Shown: piece by piece, positions 42,014-50,575 of the stretch
How the letters are laid out: every line of letters begins with the position of its first letter
Numbering within the stretch: the first letter of the stretch is position 1
DNA from: DAOQVR01 sp035341665
GTDB taxonomy: Bacteria; Chloroflexota; Anaerolineae; JAAYZQ01
NCBI GenBank assembly: GCA_035341665.1
Contig: DAOQVR010000018.1
Coordinates: forward strand, 16,119-80,118
Length of the DNA: 64,000 bases
Direction of reading: 5' to 3'
Position numbers and translations under genes: made by a program
The notes under the pieces: model-generated
Seen by the model: the letters and a program-made list of their open reading frames with translations, nothing else
What the model was told of the DNA's origin: nothing
The model's database searches: none

Positions 42014-42799
42014 ATGCTCAAGCTGGCGATCACGGGCAAAGGTGGTGTAGGCAAGACCACGTTTTCTGCTCTGCTTGCGCGGGTCTTTGTCGAGCGCGGT
42101 CAGCAAGTGCTGGCCATTGATGCAGACCCCGCGACCGGTCTAGCAGCTGCCTGCGGCGTTCCTCCGCAACAGGCGCGGGCGATCGTTCCAGTGTCGGAGA
42201 TGGAGGACCTGATCTATGAGCGCACAGGAGCACGCAAGGGAGAGACAGGGGGCTACTTTCGCCTGAACCCGCGTGTCGAGGACATCCCAGAGCGCTTCGC
42301 GATACTCCAGGACGGCATCCGGATCCTGACGATGGGCACGGTGCAGAACGCCGGCTCCGGGTGCCTCTGCCCGGAGAACGCGCTCTTGCGCAGCTTGGTG
42401 ACGCACCTGCTGCTCCGGCGAGACGAGATCCTGATCATGGACATGGAAGCTGGCGTTGAGCACCTGGGACGGGGGACGGCAGGGGCAGTGGATGCGGCGA
42501 TTGTGATAGTGGAGCCAGGGCGGCGCAGCTTACAGACGGCCAGGAAGATCAGCGAGCTGGCGCTCGGATTGGGGATCCGCCGAGTGCTCGTCGTCGGCAA
42601 CAAGATCAGGTCGCGGTCAGACGAGGGCTTCATAGCCAGTGAACTGCCCGGGCTGAGTGTGCTGGGATACCTGCCTGAGGATCGCGCCGCCAGGGAGTCC
42701 GACTCAAGCGGGGTGGCGGTCTATGACCTGGCGGCCGACCTAATGGAGCGAGTTCGAGCCATGGCCGACACTCTGACAGTGACTCCGCCGGCCTTGTGA
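42014..42799 (+). CDS. cooC: CODH nickel-insertion ATPase CooC/AcsF
   Basis: The 261-residue MinD/ParA-type ATPase inserts nickel into the C-cluster of CODH (and possibly ACS). It has the deviant Walker A KGGVGKTT at residues 8-17, the IDADPATGL switch, and the CxC nickel-binding motif in GSGCLCPEN near residues 113-121. DMEAGVEHLGRGT is the family Walker B region. GAAGGGAATTCTG precedes the ATG. The gene is about 28 kb from acsA and is therefore transcribed separately from its client enzyme. Confidence 0.94.
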   Translation: MLKLAITGKGGVGKTTFSALLARVFVERGQQVLAIDADPATGLAAACGVPPQQARAIVPVSEMEDLIYERTGARKGETGGYFRLNPRVEDIPERFAILQDGIRILTMGTVQNAGSGCLCPENALLRSLVTHLLLRRDEILIMDMEAGVEHLGRGTAGAVDAAIVIVEPGRRSLQTARKISELALGLGIRRVLVVGNKIRSRSDEGFIASELPGLSVLGYLPEDRAARESDSSGVAVYDLAADLMERVRAMADTLTVTPPAL

Positions 42800-42805
42800 C
42801 GGGGC

Positions 42806-43225
42806 TCACTGTGGTGCGAATACCTCGTCAATTGGATAGGCTTGCATCACCCTCGTGGTCTGCCTGAAGTGCATGGCTTTCCAGAAGCCAGCATCTCCGG
42901 GAACTATGACAGCGAGGCTGAGTGCTCCACGTGCTTTGAACCGGCGAGCGATCTCCCGCACGAGTGCGGCGCCAATGCCCTGTCGTTTGTGCGAGGGATG
43001 GACTGACGCCAGGTAGATCACTGCGCGCGACCCATCGAATGTTCCCCTGACGAACCCGACTGCTTCGCCACCGGACACTGCCACGAGGAATTCGGCCGCA
43101 CTGCATTGCCTGACCTTTTCCATGGCTTCCGGGCCGTCAATGTCTGGGTGACCGTATTGTTGGTTGGCCCGCAGAATCTCGACGAGAGCTGTGGCATCTT
43201 CCGACCGGAACTCACGAATCTCCAT
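42806..43225 (-). CDS. GNAT-family N-acetyltransferase
   Basis: The 139-residue protein begins MEIREFRSEDATALVEIL, a typical GNAT start. The acetyl-CoA-binding segment is SVHPSHKRQGIGAALVREI (residues about 84-103), followed by beta-strand LSLAVIVPGDAGFWKAMHF. The ATG at 43225 is chosen because upstream in-frame sequence is not family-like. It is convergent with cooC (6-nt gap). The substrate cannot be inferred. Confidence 0.88.
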   Translation of the reverse strand: MEIREFRSEDATALVEILRANQQYGHPDIDGPEAMEKVRQCSAAEFLVAVSGGEAVGFVRGTFDGSRAVIYLASVHPSHKRQGIGAALVREIARRFKARGALSLAVIVPGDAGFWKAMHFRQTTRVMQAYPIDEVFAPQ

Positions 43226-43309
43226 TGTTTGTCGCCTCAGAACCCAAGACGCCCGGTCGCCTGAGAGAGCGGCAACCGGTAGGGAAGTGGACTCCCTTTT
43301 CAGCACAGA

Positions 43310-43337
43310 GAGGCGAGGCACCTACCTGCCTCGCCTC
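43310..43337 (-). terminator. Terminator-like hairpin after the YtxH/membrane-protein pair
   Basis: Perfect 11-bp arms (GAGGCGAGGCA at 43310-43320, TGCCTCGCCTC at 43327-43337) with a 6-nt loop lie 18 nt past the YtxH stop on the minus strand. No strong U-tract follows, so it may terminate weakly or stabilise the 3' end. Confidence 0.5.
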
Positions 43338-43355
43338 CACCTCCGGCACCTGCTG

Positions 43356-43691
43356 CTAATCCTCAGGCCCGTCAGTCAGCGGGGTGGATGGCTCAACACG
43401 GGCGAGGAGGTCCTCCTTCGCCTTGCTTCTCCCCTCATCTATGGCTTGGCGCACCTGTACCTGCAGCCTCTCTGCTCTCTCCTTAGCCTGGACTCCAACG
43501 CCTTCGGCGCGCTTCCTTACCTCGGCACCGAGTTGATCGGCATGGTCGCGCAACTCGATTCCGCGCTCCCTCAGGAGCCCACGGGTTTCTTCGCCTGACT
43601 TGGGCGCCATGAGGATCGCTGCTGCTGCACCGGCTAGTGCGCCGATCAGGAAACCGACGACGAAATCCAGTCCTTGCCTGTCTTCTGACAC
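43356..43691 (-). CDS. YtxH-domain protein
   Basis: The 111-residue protein has one N-terminal hydrophobic segment (FVVGFLIGALAGAAAAILMAP), the Gly/Ala-rich helix typical of YtxH proteins. SGEETRGLLRERGIEL follows, then a charged amphipathic helix or coiled coil to the C-terminus. Members are often general-stress or envelope-associated proteins. It is 18 nt downstream of a two-helix membrane protein, in a pattern seen when YtxH is paired with a DUF948-like protein. Confidence 0.9.
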   Translation of the reverse strand: MSEDRQGLDFVVGFLIGALAGAAAAILMAPKSGEETRGLLRERGIELRDHADQLGAEVRKRAEGVGVQAKERAERLQVQVRQAIDEGRSKAKEDLLARVEPSTPLTDGPED

Positions 43692-43708
43692 TGTTGGTTC
43701 CTCCTCTT

Positions 43709-44197
43709 CTACTTGATATCTGTCCAGTCCTGCGTTTTGTGCGCCTCGGCCCTCAGTGAGTGCTTGTGACCTCCCATCAGGAGTCTGAGTACTTGGCGAA
43801 TGCCTGAAGTGTAGCTGGCAACTGAGATGACGGGCCTCACAAGGCTGTCGCTTAGGAATGCCGTTGTGCCCCGCACTGTCCGCGCCGTCTGGGTGGCCGA
43901 ACCAAGGATGGGGCGTATCTCGTCGCGCAGGAGTCCTATCAGACTTTGCAGTTGAAGGATGAGCACTACAAGGCTCAAGCCAATCAGGATGGTCGATAGG
44001 GCCAAGACAATGATCGTGATGTCGCGGACTGTGGCGGCTATCGGGGGATTGGTGGCCAAGGCATAGACGGCGACAACCAGTCCAGCTACAAGGAGAAGAG
44101 CAGCCGTCACCAGGCCGATCTTCTGACCGAGCTTTCGGTCTACTGGTTTCGTCGTTGCTGACTCGGTTGCCGATGCCTCTCCTGGCACTTCTGTCAT
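43709..44197 (-). CDS. Two-helix membrane protein upstream of YtxH (DUF948-like)
   Basis: 162 residues from ATG 44197, set by GGGAGG 9 nt upstream. Two hydrophobic helices (about 26-48 and 57-82) are followed by an amphipathic region, LLRDEIRPILGSATQTARTVRGTTAFLSDS, reminiscent of DUF948/methyl-accepting-like helices. The N-terminus is Thr/Ser/Ala-rich. It is first in a two-gene operon with YtxH and has its own promoter. The function is unknown, perhaps envelope stress. Confidence 0.75.
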   Translation of the reverse strand: MTEVPGEASATESATTKPVDRKLGQKIGLVTAALLLVAGLVVAVYALATNPPIAATVRDITIIVLALSTILIGLSLVVLILQLQSLIGLLRDEIRPILGSATQTARTVRGTTAFLSDSLVRPVISVASYTSGIRQVLRLLMGGHKHSLRAEAHKTQDWTDIK

Positions 44198-44243
44198 TCT
44201 ACCATCCTCCCGTTGCCGGCGCGGTCCACGTCGTGCGAACACG

Positions 44244-44272
44244 ATAGTACCACAGCTCGCCTAGAGGGTCAA
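44244..44272 (-). promoter_or_regulatory. Promoter of the membrane-protein/YtxH operon
   Basis: On the minus strand TTGACC (44272-44267) and TACTAT (44249-44244) are spaced by 17 nt, giving a leader of about 40 nt before the ATG at 44197. Confidence 0.7.
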
Positions 44273-44347
44273 GCGCGCGCGGAATCAGATATGAGCTACG
44301 GTAGCCTGGCGCCCAGAAGCTGCCCGCCAGTCGTCCGGGGTCCCTGT

Positions 44348-44376
44348 TTGCGACTTTCCTGGGCATTGGCTACAAT
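44348..44376 (+). promoter_or_regulatory. Promoter of trmI
   Basis: TTGCGA (44348-44353) and TACAAT (44371-44376) are spaced by 17 nt. Transcription would start near 44383, leaving a leader of about 64 nt that ends in a GGGAGG ribosome-binding site before GTG 44447. Confidence 0.6.
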
Positions 44377-44446
44377 GTCGCTGTTGAGGCGTGTGGAAGC
44401 CTGGATGTGGGCAGCCACTGGGATCGCTTAGTCGGGAGGGAGACGG

Positions 44447-45304
44447 GTGAAAACACTTCGCGAAGGTGACTTGGTTCTTCTCCTGAGCCGGGACCGAAAA
44501 CAGTTCCTTGTGCGGCTGTGCCCCGGGAGGATTCTCGAGACTCACCGTGGAAGAGTCGCGCACGATGACCTACTGGGCAGATCGTATGGTGTGGAAGCCC
44601 ACTCGCATCTGGGCTGTTCCTTTGTTGCGCTGGAGGCCGGCACCTCGGATCTGATCATGAAGCTGAAGCGCGCCACGCAGATCATGTACCCCAAAGACAT
44701 CGCCTACACGCTGTTCCGGCTGAGCATCGTGCCGAACAGCCGCGTCATCGAAGCAGGGACAGGCAGCGGAGGCTTTTCCCTGGCTGTCTCCCGTCTGCTT
44801 GGGGAAGGCGGGTGCCTCTATTCGTATGAGGCAAACGCGGATACCCAGCGCCAGGCGCAGAAGAACCTCAGCGACCTTGGGCTGGCGTCACGCGTGCTGT
44901 TCCGACAGCGCGACATAAGCGGCGGGTTTGACGAAACCGATGTGGATGCACTCTTTCTTGATGTCCGGAACCCTTGGATGTACTTGGCGCAGGCGGCTAG
45001 GGCGCTGAAGGACAGCGGTTTCTTTGGTGCGATCGTGCCAACCGCCAACCAAGTTGTGCAGCTCCTGGAAGGCATGGAGATCGAGGGCACGTTTGGTCAG
45101 GTCGAGGTCGAGGAGGTGCTGGTGCGCTCCTACAAGACGGTCCCGGGGCGCTTTCGCCCGCTGGACCGGATGATCGCGCACACTGGATACCTGGTCTTTG
45201 CCCGCACGGTGAGCCCTGTGGTGAGCCGTGCGGGCTACTGGCTGGATCGAAGGCGACGCAAGCATGAGGGTATCCTTGAGGCTGCCTACGAGGAGGATGC
45301 CTGA
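44447..45304 (+). CDS. trmI: tRNA (adenine-58-N1)-methyltransferase TrmI
   Basis: The 285-residue SAM-dependent enzyme makes m1A58 in the tRNA T-loop. The small N-terminal beta domain (LREGDLVLLLSRDRKQFLVRL) is followed by the Rossmann domain with SAM motif VIEAGTGSGGFSLAVSRLL near residues 102-120. YPKDIAYTL and the acidic DVDALFLDVRNPW motif match the family. The GTG start has GGGAGG upstream. The C-terminal 25 residues are basic and may contact tRNA. Confidence 0.95.
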   Translation: MKTLREGDLVLLLSRDRKQFLVRLCPGRILETHRGRVAHDDLLGRSYGVEAHSHLGCSFVALEAGTSDLIMKLKRATQIMYPKDIAYTLFRLSIVPNSRVIEAGTGSGGFSLAVSRLLGEGGCLYSYEANADTQRQAQKNLSDLGLASRVLFRQRDISGGFDETDVDALFLDVRNPWMYLAQAARALKDSGFFGAIVPTANQVVQLLEGMEIEGTFGQVEVEEVLVRSYKTVPGRFRPLDRMIAHTGYLVFARTVSPVVSRAGYWLDRRRRKHEGILEAAYEEDA

Positions 45305-45345
45305 GCGGCCGCAACTGCCGGACGAAGCCTAAGGCGAGCAGAGGG

Positions 45346-47286
45346 CTACTCCCGCCGGCAGTCGATGTACAGGTCCTGAGTCAGGGTCGACTGCCATGTG
45401 CCGTTGCCTGTGCCAGTCGTGATCGGCGCAGGCGTGCAAGCTGTCGCTGCCGCTCCCTTGCCCCAGTCAACCTGCACGCGTAGCTGATGATTTAGGGCGC
45501 CCGCTTGCTTCTGCACGAGTAGGGAGTAGCGATCGCTGCTTCCTGGCAGCGAGTGGGAATACCGGACCTGAATAGCGCGTGCCTGGCCGGTCTCGAGTAG
45601 GAAGCTCATGCCTACCACTGTGCGGCCCGACTCCTGATAGATCTCGGGCGGCGTGTCGCTGCCTCTCACCTCAATTACCTTGCTGTCGGGGGGTAAGTAG
45701 ACGCGGAGGTAGTCCCAGTAGCAGCGGTCCATGAGATCTGCGTAGCTGTCGCCGTAGCGTGGCTCGTGGATGCAAGCGGGCGTGGGCCGGTCCACCAAGT
45801 GGCGGTAAGAAAGGGTGAGATGCGAGGTCGCCAGCCCACGGTGGTCCAGCTGGACCGCCAAGTCGATTGCTTGCTGGACATGCGGGTTCACCTTGTTGAA
45901 GCCGACGTTGCTGTCCACGACCATGAGAAAGTCACCCGGGGTATTTCGAACTGCGCCGCTCCAGCCTACTCTGCTTAGCAGCTCGCTGGCAGTTGGATCG
46001 GGCAAGTAGACTTGGATGTGGCGTTCGTCAAGGGCAGTCCAGAGTGCAGTGACCAGGTCAGAGAGCGACTCGGTGCCCTGGCGCTCAGCCTGCACGATCA
46101 GAGCGGCCAGCAAGTCGCCTGCGAAGTCTTTTCGGTGTGACCACCACTCGGCTTCTTCCCCCGGGGCGATGAGCGTGGGCGCTTCCCAGAACCTCCTCAG
46201 CATATCTCGCAGATTGCCGCTGGAGACCGGCTCAGCGTATCCAGGGATTTGGACCGACCCCAGCACTGCGACGAGGAGCTCCAAAGCCCTCTCATCAACT
46301 GCGACAACTCCATTCACGGATTGACCAGTGTCCTGGCGATACAGCTCTCGGACAACGGAGGCCGACGTACCGAAATCGGGCCACCAGTTGGCATCTCGCA
46401 GCATGAGTATTTCGGTTCCCATGTGCTGGCGTAGAGGCTCGGGCGCATCGGGATGGGCTTTCTCCAGGATGTCCACTGCGTAGCTGTCCTGGAAGGACAC
46501 CGAGGTGACTTGGCCTTCGCTCACTCGAACCAAGCCGACCCCGCTGATGAAGCCGCCAGTCGCTCGCAACTCGTCGCTGTTCTGGGCCAATACCAAGTAG
46601 GCTCTGGGCTCGCCAGCGCCGAGGAGATTGGGAAGCAGCTCGAGGGAGTCAAGTGCCGTTTCGACCATTGGAGCGACGGAGTCGAACCGAGCAATGGGCT
46701 CCGAGAGGCGCGCATGCAGCGAGGCTGCATTGATCTTGCTGCGGGCAGCCTGCGCTTGTGCAAGGGCGGCCCGTGCCGATGCCAATTGGGGCTCAGCGGA
46801 GCGGGTGCTGTCAAGCAGCTGCGGACCAGCGCCGCGAAGGTCCTGACCTTCCTGAGCCAAGTGCTCAGCCAGAGGGGAAAGGCCATCAAGCAAGCTCATG
46901 GCTGCATCGCACGTGCGGTCAGCCAGCTTCAGCAAGTGCGGTGCCGCTGAGATGTCGTCGCCGACTGCGGGGATCCACGACAGGTAGCCGGACAGCTTCA
47001 GCGCAGGGCGTGCGAGTTGGGCAATCGATGCAAAGTCATTTCGAAGTGCAAGCACACTCGCACGCAACGCGCGTAGCCGGCTGGGCTCGCCGAGCATGTG
47101 GGCTATGCCAGCGGGGCCCCCACCGAGGGCAGAGTCCAGCTGCACCAGCCCAGTCTGTGCGGAAGCGATGTGCTGCCAGATGCGGCGAGCGCGCGACACG
47201 GTGAAGAGCGAGGCCGCGGCTAGGGCGATGGCCAGCAGCAGAAGAAGCGAGCCAGCCCTCCGCTTGCGAGTCAAGGCTGCTGTCAT
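45346..47286 (-). CDS. DUF4012-family membrane-anchored protein
   Basis: 646 residues from ATG 47286. A single N-terminal transmembrane helix (about 13-34) is followed by a helical region and a large extracytoplasmic DUF4012 domain with AQNSDELRATGGFISGVGLVRVSEG near residues 235-260 and GDFLMVVDSNVGFNKVN near residue 445. The C-terminus is a beta-rich domain. DUF4012 proteins are frequent in Chloroflexota and Actinobacteria surface loci and have LytR-CpsA-Psr-like features. The ATG overlaps the stop of the DUF2723 gene (ATGA), so the two are translationally coupled. Confidence 0.88.
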   Translation of the reverse strand: MTAALTRKRRAGSLLLLLAIALAAASLFTVSRARRIWQHIASAQTGLVQLDSALGGGPAGIAHMLGEPSRLRALRASVLALRNDFASIAQLARPALKLSGYLSWIPAVGDDISAAPHLLKLADRTCDAAMSLLDGLSPLAEHLAQEGQDLRGAGPQLLDSTRSAEPQLASARAALAQAQAARSKINAASLHARLSEPIARFDSVAPMVETALDSLELLPNLLGAGEPRAYLVLAQNSDELRATGGFISGVGLVRVSEGQVTSVSFQDSYAVDILEKAHPDAPEPLRQHMGTEILMLRDANWWPDFGTSASVVRELYRQDTGQSVNGVVAVDERALELLVAVLGSVQIPGYAEPVSSGNLRDMLRRFWEAPTLIAPGEEAEWWSHRKDFAGDLLAALIVQAERQGTESLSDLVTALWTALDERHIQVYLPDPTASELLSRVGWSGAVRNTPGDFLMVVDSNVGFNKVNPHVQQAIDLAVQLDHRGLATSHLTLSYRHLVDRPTPACIHEPRYGDSYADLMDRCYWDYLRVYLPPDSKVIEVRGSDTPPEIYQESGRTVVGMSFLLETGQARAIQVRYSHSLPGSSDRYSLLVQKQAGALNHQLRVQVDWGKGAAATACTPAPITTGTGNGTWQSTLTQDLYIDCRRE

Positions 47287-48824
47287 GGCTGCCTTTCCCA
47301 CTTTGGCAGGGGGCGCACACGGAAAACGGGGCTGCCATGGACCTGTGCTAGGTCAAACCACTCAAGCCAAGTGTCGCTTGGGTCCAGAGCGTATATGGGG
47401 TGCTCGAGGTAGTTGTGGGTGACCAACTCACGCATCTGTTGGGGGTCGCTGATATGGGCTAGGGACAACTCCGGGACCTCAACACGTGGGTAGGTGTGTC
47501 TGATGTTGTCTCGGTACCAGTCGAACCCCAGCAGGCGGGTGTTGACTACTGCGACATCTGGCCTCTGCCCCTCGGCGTGGACGGCGTACCAGAGCACGAA
47601 GGTTGGCTGGTCGCCCTGTGCCAACACGATCGCGTTCGGGTCCAGTGCCCGCAGCACCTGATCGGCATATGTGGCACACTGTCGGTCGTGACTCAAGTCC
47701 ATGTCTGCCCAGTTCAGTGCGAGCGAGCTGACGGGCAGCAACAGGATGAGCGTAGACGCGGCAACTCTTGCCGGGAGGCCTTGTCGCTGCCCCCATCTAT
47801 GCAGGCACCCAAGCCCTTGTGACAGCCATAGGGCAACCGCCGCCATTGACGGCACTAGGTAGACAAGCGAGTCCTGGGAATCATAGAATAGGGCAAGAAG
47901 TGCGGTGGAGGCAAACCAAGTGATGCCGCAGAGCGCAAGTGCCACATCAGACCGCAGTAGCTGAGCTAGGCCGAGTAGAGCCAGAAGCCAGCCTCCCCAG
48001 CCAAGCTGATGCACCAGGATGCCTGCCCACTCCTCAAGCCGGGGTAATATGTGCGAAGGCGGGAGCCCAAAGACGAGCGATTGGTAAGGTTTTGCCGCGA
48101 CGACCCACAAGAAACGGGGCCATGTACTGGGGGCTCCCCAGTTGACGGGGGGCACGGTGGACGCTGCTACCGGGAGATAAGAGTAGGCAGAGAGTCCGGC
48201 CAGGAAGAGAGCCACGCATGGGGCAAGTGTCTTTTTCCGGAGCCAGAGTCGCCGTTCAGGCCAGAGCAACACCGTGACGGCGGGAAGGACAACAACCAAG
48301 GTGAGATGAACCCCCAGTCCAAGCCCAAAGACGAGGGCGAACGCCCATAGCAGCTCGACTTCGCCGTGGCGCCTCCACTCAATTGCTAGCAGGAGTGCGA
48401 GCGAGGCGAAGCAGAACGCGGGCGCGTAGACCTCGCCGATGATTGCCTGGGACCAGACGAGGGGCGCGAAAGCCAGGGTGAGTGCAGCAGATGCAGCGGG
48501 TAGCCAACGGCTCTGCCCTCGAGGCAGGGTGGTGAAGCCGGCTACGCCTACGAAGCCTATCGCTGCCGCGCCTGTGATCGCCGAGAGTAGGTTCACGCGA
48601 TAGGCAATCGACCCTACAGGCAGGTGTGTAGCGAGCCACGCCAGGACGATGTAGGTAGGAAAGCCAGGTGGATGCGGCACCCCAAGGGTCCGGGCGGCTG
48701 CAACGAGGTCTCCCCCATCGGCACCCCAGTGGCGCAGGGTGAGGCCGGGAGCGACTGTTGCGACGTAGAGCACAAGCGCAGCGCTGGCAACGAAACAACC
48801 CAGCAACCAGCGCTTCCGTCCCAC
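47283..48824 (-). CDS. DUF2723-family polytopic membrane protein (GT117-like)
   Basis: The 513-residue protein has about ten hydrophobic helices and the N-terminal DUF2723 signature (VAPGLTLRHWGADGGDLVAAARTLGVPHPPGFPTYI). The conserved Asp and His residues lie in the first extracytoplasmic loop, as in GT-C-fold O-mannosyltransferase relatives. The C-terminal 150 residues form a soluble domain (NAIVLAQGDQPTFVLWYAVHAEGQRPDVAVVN). It probably glycosylates surface proteins or lipids. It lies 35 nt after the DUF11-like gene and is coupled to DUF4012. Confidence 0.9.
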   Translation of the reverse strand: MGRKRWLLGCFVASAALVLYVATVAPGLTLRHWGADGGDLVAAARTLGVPHPPGFPTYIVLAWLATHLPVGSIAYRVNLLSAITGAAAIGFVGVAGFTTLPRGQSRWLPAASAALTLAFAPLVWSQAIIGEVYAPAFCFASLALLLAIEWRRHGEVELLWAFALVFGLGLGVHLTLVVVLPAVTVLLWPERRLWLRKKTLAPCVALFLAGLSAYSYLPVAASTVPPVNWGAPSTWPRFLWVVAAKPYQSLVFGLPPSHILPRLEEWAGILVHQLGWGGWLLALLGLAQLLRSDVALALCGITWFASTALLALFYDSQDSLVYLVPSMAAVALWLSQGLGCLHRWGQRQGLPARVAASTLILLLPVSSLALNWADMDLSHDRQCATYADQVLRALDPNAIVLAQGDQPTFVLWYAVHAEGQRPDVAVVNTRLLGFDWYRDNIRHTYPRVEVPELSLAHISDPQQMRELVTHNYLEHPIYALDPSDTWLEWFDLAQVHGSPVFRVRPLPKWERQP

Positions 48825-48859
48825 GACAGCTCGTCTTGCTCTGGGCGTGGCCGTAACCC

Positions 48860-49621
48860 TTATGGGGTCGCTCGGCTTGAACCCGTGCCGGGCAGCCGGC
48901 TGGGCGGCATAGCAAAAGCGACCGGATTGCAGGTGACTGCTCCGCCATCAAAGTAAGCGGTTCCCCGGAGCACAAAGATCTGTCCCACGGATGCTGCCGG
49001 GCTCACGCGGAGGTCCAGAATGGCGAGTGCGGATTGCCCAGGCTCAAGGGTGCCAAACCGTAAAGTCACGGTCTGTTCGTCCACATCGACGGCACCCTGA
49101 GTGGCGCTGATGCGAAGGAGTTCGATGCCAGACGCAATGATCTCCCGTAAGGCCACGTTGCTCGCGTGCCTGGTGTTTGGGTTCGTCACGAGGAGTGTGT
49201 ACTCGACTTCCTCGCCGGTCAGCACATCTTGCCTGGAGATGTCGGCAGCACACGATAAAGCGACGGCGAAGGTAGCCACAGGCGGCGGCTGGGATGCCTC
49301 CGAAGCCGGAGTTGGCATGGGCGTCGCAGATGCGGGGGGCGAGGTGATGCTGCCGGCCGGTGGAGTCGCTGCAGGCATGGTGGCGGTGTTGGCGGGGGGG
49401 GTACTGGTCGCTTGCGGCCAGTCGGGGGTGTCCGAAGGATCGGGGACAGGCGTATGTGTCGGCCCCGGCGGGAGCGTGTAGGCGGGAGTCCGAGTGGGAA
49501 CCGTCTGCGAAAGTCGCCCGGTTGCCAGGGTTTCGTGTCCGGCTGCGAGGGCCGCAAGAAGGACAGCGGCTGCCAGTCCAGTTAGGAGCGAGCGCTTATG
49601 AGAGCGACTCGAAGGATTCAT
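48860..49621 (-). CDS. Secreted DUF11-like protein with Thr/Pro-rich stalk
   Basis: The 253-residue protein has an N-terminal signal peptide (hydrophobic core about 12-28), then about 90 residues of Pro/Thr/Ala repeats (such as PTRTPAYTLPPGPTHTPVP). A C-terminal Ig-like DUF11 domain (residues about 128-235) contains QDVLTGEEVEYTLLVTNPNTRHASNV and FGTLEPGQSALAILDLRV. The ATG overlaps the sortase stop by one base (TGATG). No LPXTG-type motif or membrane anchor follows the DUF11 domain, so if it is a sortase partner the attachment mode is not obvious. Confidence 0.8.
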   Translation of the reverse strand: MNPSSRSHKRSLLTGLAAAVLLAALAAGHETLATGRLSQTVPTRTPAYTLPPGPTHTPVPDPSDTPDWPQATSTPPANTATMPAATPPAGSITSPPASATPMPTPASEASQPPPVATFAVALSCAADISRQDVLTGEEVEYTLLVTNPNTRHASNVALREIIASGIELLRISATQGAVDVDEQTVTLRFGTLEPGQSALAILDLRVSPAASVGQIFVLRGTAYFDGGAVTCNPVAFAMPPSRLPGTGSSRATP

Positions 49622-50421
49622 CAGTGCACCAGCTGTGCGACAGTGATCACTCTATGTGTGTTGGTCTCGTAGGGCCAGCATGTCACGAGAGTCAAAGTCG
49701 ACGTATCTGTCTGCTCGAGGAAGCGCGCGTGCTGCCGCATCTCTTCCGGCGAGGCCCCGCTCTCCAGGAAGCGGTACCACGCGACGACACGATATGAGAA
49801 CTCGACGCCATTGTCCGCAACGATCACAATGGTGTCCCCCTGTCTTAGCGGGTTGCCCGGGAGACCGACGTCGCTCAGTTGCCGAAAGACCTCGCCTCTC
49901 GTGTTGTGGTGGCCCGCAATGACCATGTTGCCCATCTCGCCCGGTAGAGCGCTTCCGCGAAGGTGCCCAGCGGCATGATCTGCCGTTTCCCACTCGGTAC
50001 GCCAGAGGTCGTCATCCCGGGCGACTGACCATGCCACCTCGACGACCGGCACATCAAGGCCGAGTGCCGGGATGATGATACGTACAGGCGCCAACGCCGT
50101 GCTCTGGGCGTTTTGGCCGCCGGTCCCTTGCGCGGTGCTCCCGGCCACAGGCGTCGCGCCGGGGGATGGCACAGAGGTCCATAGCGACCGTGGTATGGGG
50201 GTGGCAGTCGGAGCTCGAGTGAGGATCGGCGCGTGCGTTGGCCACGCAGTCAGCGTGGCGGCGATTTCTGGCGGGATGGCGGCTTGCGTTTCTGGTGCGG
50301 TGCCTGTGACTGGCGAACAACCAACCAGGCAGATCTGCAACAACACCAGGCTGATTGCGGCCAGCCCCAAGACCCTACTAGCCAACTTGCCCTCTAGAAG
50401 AACCGGGATCGTGTCCTGCAT
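49621..50421 (-). CDS. Sortase (class D/F-like) with lipoprotein-type signal
   Basis: About 266 residues from ATG 50421; the ATG at 50460 is an alternative. The N-terminal hydrophobic segment ends in LVGC, a possible lipobox, and is followed by a Thr/Pro-rich linker. The catalytic triad is present: His in VIAGHHNTRG, Cys in LTLVTCWPYE and Arg in THRVITV near the C-terminus. It is the first gene of an operon with the DUF11, DUF2723 and DUF4012 proteins, divergent from the glycan cluster. No second transpeptidase is in the window. Its substrate signal is unknown. Confidence 0.9.
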   Translation of the reverse strand: MQDTIPVLLEGKLASRVLGLAAISLVLLQICLVGCSPVTGTAPETQAAIPPEIAATLTAWPTHAPILTRAPTATPIPRSLWTSVPSPGATPVAGSTAQGTGGQNAQSTALAPVRIIIPALGLDVPVVEVAWSVARDDDLWRTEWETADHAAGHLRGSALPGEMGNMVIAGHHNTRGEVFRQLSDVGLPGNPLRQGDTIVIVADNGVEFSYRVVAWYRFLESGASPEEMRQHARFLEQTDTSTLTLVTCWPYETNTHRVITVAQLVH

Positions 50422-50492
50422 CGCCTCGCGGGTTAGGGATGCGGCTCGCTTGCGGCACATGCCTGCCTGCACCGGCCACCCAAGACAAACCA

Positions 50493-50521
50493 AGTATACT
50501 AGGAAACCCTGTTGCTGCCAA
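50493..50521 (-). promoter_or_regulatory. Promoter of the sortase operon
   Basis: On the minus strand TTGGCA (50521-50516) and TATACT (50498-50493) are spaced by 17 nt. Transcription is predicted from about 50487, giving a leader of 27-66 nt depending on which ATG is used. Confidence 0.65.
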
Positions 50522-50540
50522 ATCGCGTGGTGACTCTCTT

Positions 50541-50569
50541 TTGCCGGGAGGTGTCCTTCCCGGTATAAT
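50541..50569 (+). promoter_or_regulatory. Promoter of the glycan cluster, leaderless arrangement
   Basis: TTGCCG (50541-50546) and a perfect TATAAT (50564-50569) are spaced by 17 nt. The -10 box ends 6 nt before GTG 50576, so the transcript should begin at the start codon. It is divergent from the sortase-operon promoter, with only 19 nt between the two -35 boxes. Confidence 0.75.
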
Positions 50570-50575
50570 GGGAAC

